Source of the DNA: Azospirillum endophyticum
GTDB taxonomy: Bacteria; Pseudomonadota; Alphaproteobacteria; Azospirillales; Azospirillaceae
Assembly: GCF_016595245.1 (NCBI RefSeq)
Contig: NZ_JAENHM010000007.1
Coordinates: forward strand, 179,831 to 241,219
Direction: 5' to 3'
DNA length: 61,389 nt
Below, piece after piece: positions 60,923-61,389 of this stretch. The position numbers and the translations under genes are program-made. Below the pieces are notes generated by a model, which was given only the letters and a program-made list of their open reading frames with translations, was not told the DNA's origin and searched no databases. Every line of letters starts with the position of its first letter. The first letter of the stretch is position 1.

Positions 60923-61389
60923 CGGACGCGCGACGCACCGTCGCGCGTCGTCCTCGAAGGCGGCCGTGAAGAAGTCAACGCACCTGGCCGAGAGGCGATC
61001 AGGGCAGATACTCATCGCGCAGTTGCGCAGGTTTCCGATTCGTCGTCCCCGCGATAGCCGGGAAGCGAGTGTCCGGCGCGGTGACTTGCATCGCCTGGAT
61101 TCCCGCCTTCGAGTTTGTGAAGAAATCGGGTACTCGCTGAGAGAGGCCTCAAGTTTAAAGCGCTTCGCGTCCATCGCATCGCGTACTTACCTCGGCCGTC
61201 ATTCCCGCGAAGGCGGGAATCCAGACCTTGCAAGCAGAGGCGATGGATAGCCTGGATCCCCGCCTCCGCGCTACGGCATGCACAGATCTCGCATCCTCGA
61301 ACGAGATGCGACTTTCTCTGGCGAATAGCCCTTCTCCCCTCGCGGGAGAAGGGTTGGGATGAGCAACTGTCTTGTTCATGGGTTGGCTG
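60923..61389. other. repeat-filled gap at window end
   Basis: No convincing gene is seen after YdcH. The stretch holds the paired repeat at 61197-61273, a half-arm near 61.1 kb, and a CTTCTCCCCTCGCGGGAGAAG hairpin (61331-61351) similar to the CCCTCTCCC family. Short reading frames overlapping the repeats look spurious. Confidence 0.6.
61197..61273. repeat. TCCCGCGAAGGCGGGA-type paired repeat
   Basis: CATTCCCGCGAAGGCGGGAA TCCAG faces CTGGATCCCCGCCTCCGCGC across about 30 bases, the same head-to-head design as 58717-58798. A half-arm lies near 61096-61112 (CTGGATTCCCGCCTTCG). Confidence 0.8.

Noticed and set aside
61155..61379. Minus-strand frame at the end of the window
   Set aside because: It runs through the paired repeat and the terminal hairpin and shows no protein signature.
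1..61389. tRNA, rRNA, CRISPR, insertion sequence or prophage genes
   Set aside because: I looked for cloverleaf tRNA signatures, spacer-repeat arrays, transposase and integrase motifs and found none that stood up.

Overview
This is a GC-rich window that looks like a chromosome segment of an alphaproteobacterium of the Rhodospirillales, most likely Azospirillum or a close relative. The evidence is the gene neighbourhoods radA-cvpA-purF, yfgM-like/bamB/der, ubiK-ybjN-proC and DUF1192/quinone oxidoreductase/DUF1013, together with a phasin, a glnD near mutS, and alphaproteobacterial small families (DUF4169, DUF1192, DUF1013/TrcR). The assignment is inference from gene content; no rRNA was seen. 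I found no tRNA, rRNA, CRISPR array, transposase or phage gene.

Layout. 0.1-4.5 kb: a VWA/CoxE-like protein, a MESH1-like HD hydrolase, an intergenic inverted-repeat cluster, ccoG (copper/cbb3 oxidase assembly) and a RidA-family protein. 4.5-15 kb: the most accessory-looking part, a nine-gene minus-strand operon. It encodes a sugar-type ABC importer (ATPase, two permeases, binding protein), a PuuE-like polysaccharide deacetylase, an aspartate-dehydrogenase-like enzyme, an SDR protein lacking the usual YxxxK, an RraA/aldolase-like protein and an amidase. A divergent GcvA-type LysR gene flanks it. The set reads as an uptake-and-breakdown pathway for a nitrogen-containing compound whose substrate I cannot name. 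15-24.7 kb: glnD, a Phd/PIN toxin-antitoxin pair, small unknown genes, mutS and a PilZ protein, followed by a 162-bp nested inverted repeat that can fold as a three-way junction. 24.7-35.9 kb: housekeeping operons radA-cvpA-purF-SDR, map-nudix and TPR-bamB-der, plus a Uma2-type nuclease gene and a DUF985 cupin.

35.9-46 kb: two LuxR-type regulators, one canonical and one with a degenerate receiver, transcribed divergently across a roughly 1-kb gene-poor gap. Then come a chemoreceptor with a PilZ-like tail, csaA, a phasin, a TetR-like regulator, a YbaK-type deacylase, and an atypical A/T-richer pair (a small RTX calcium-binding protein and an unknown 284-residue protein). 45-61.4 kb: proC, ybjN, ubiK, a large AsmA-family protein, several small conserved families, a quinone oxidoreductase, DUF1013/TrcR, ubiX, beta-carbonic anhydrase, a small lipoprotein overlapping tail-to-tail with a TPR-glycosyltransferase-like gene, a secreted protein, a TIGR02444 protein, 6-phosphofructokinase and a YdcH-like protein.

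Three families of short intergenic inverted repeats recur: CACGGATT-type, CCCTCTCCC-type and TCCCGCGAAGGCGGGA-type. They occupy most longer gaps between genes.
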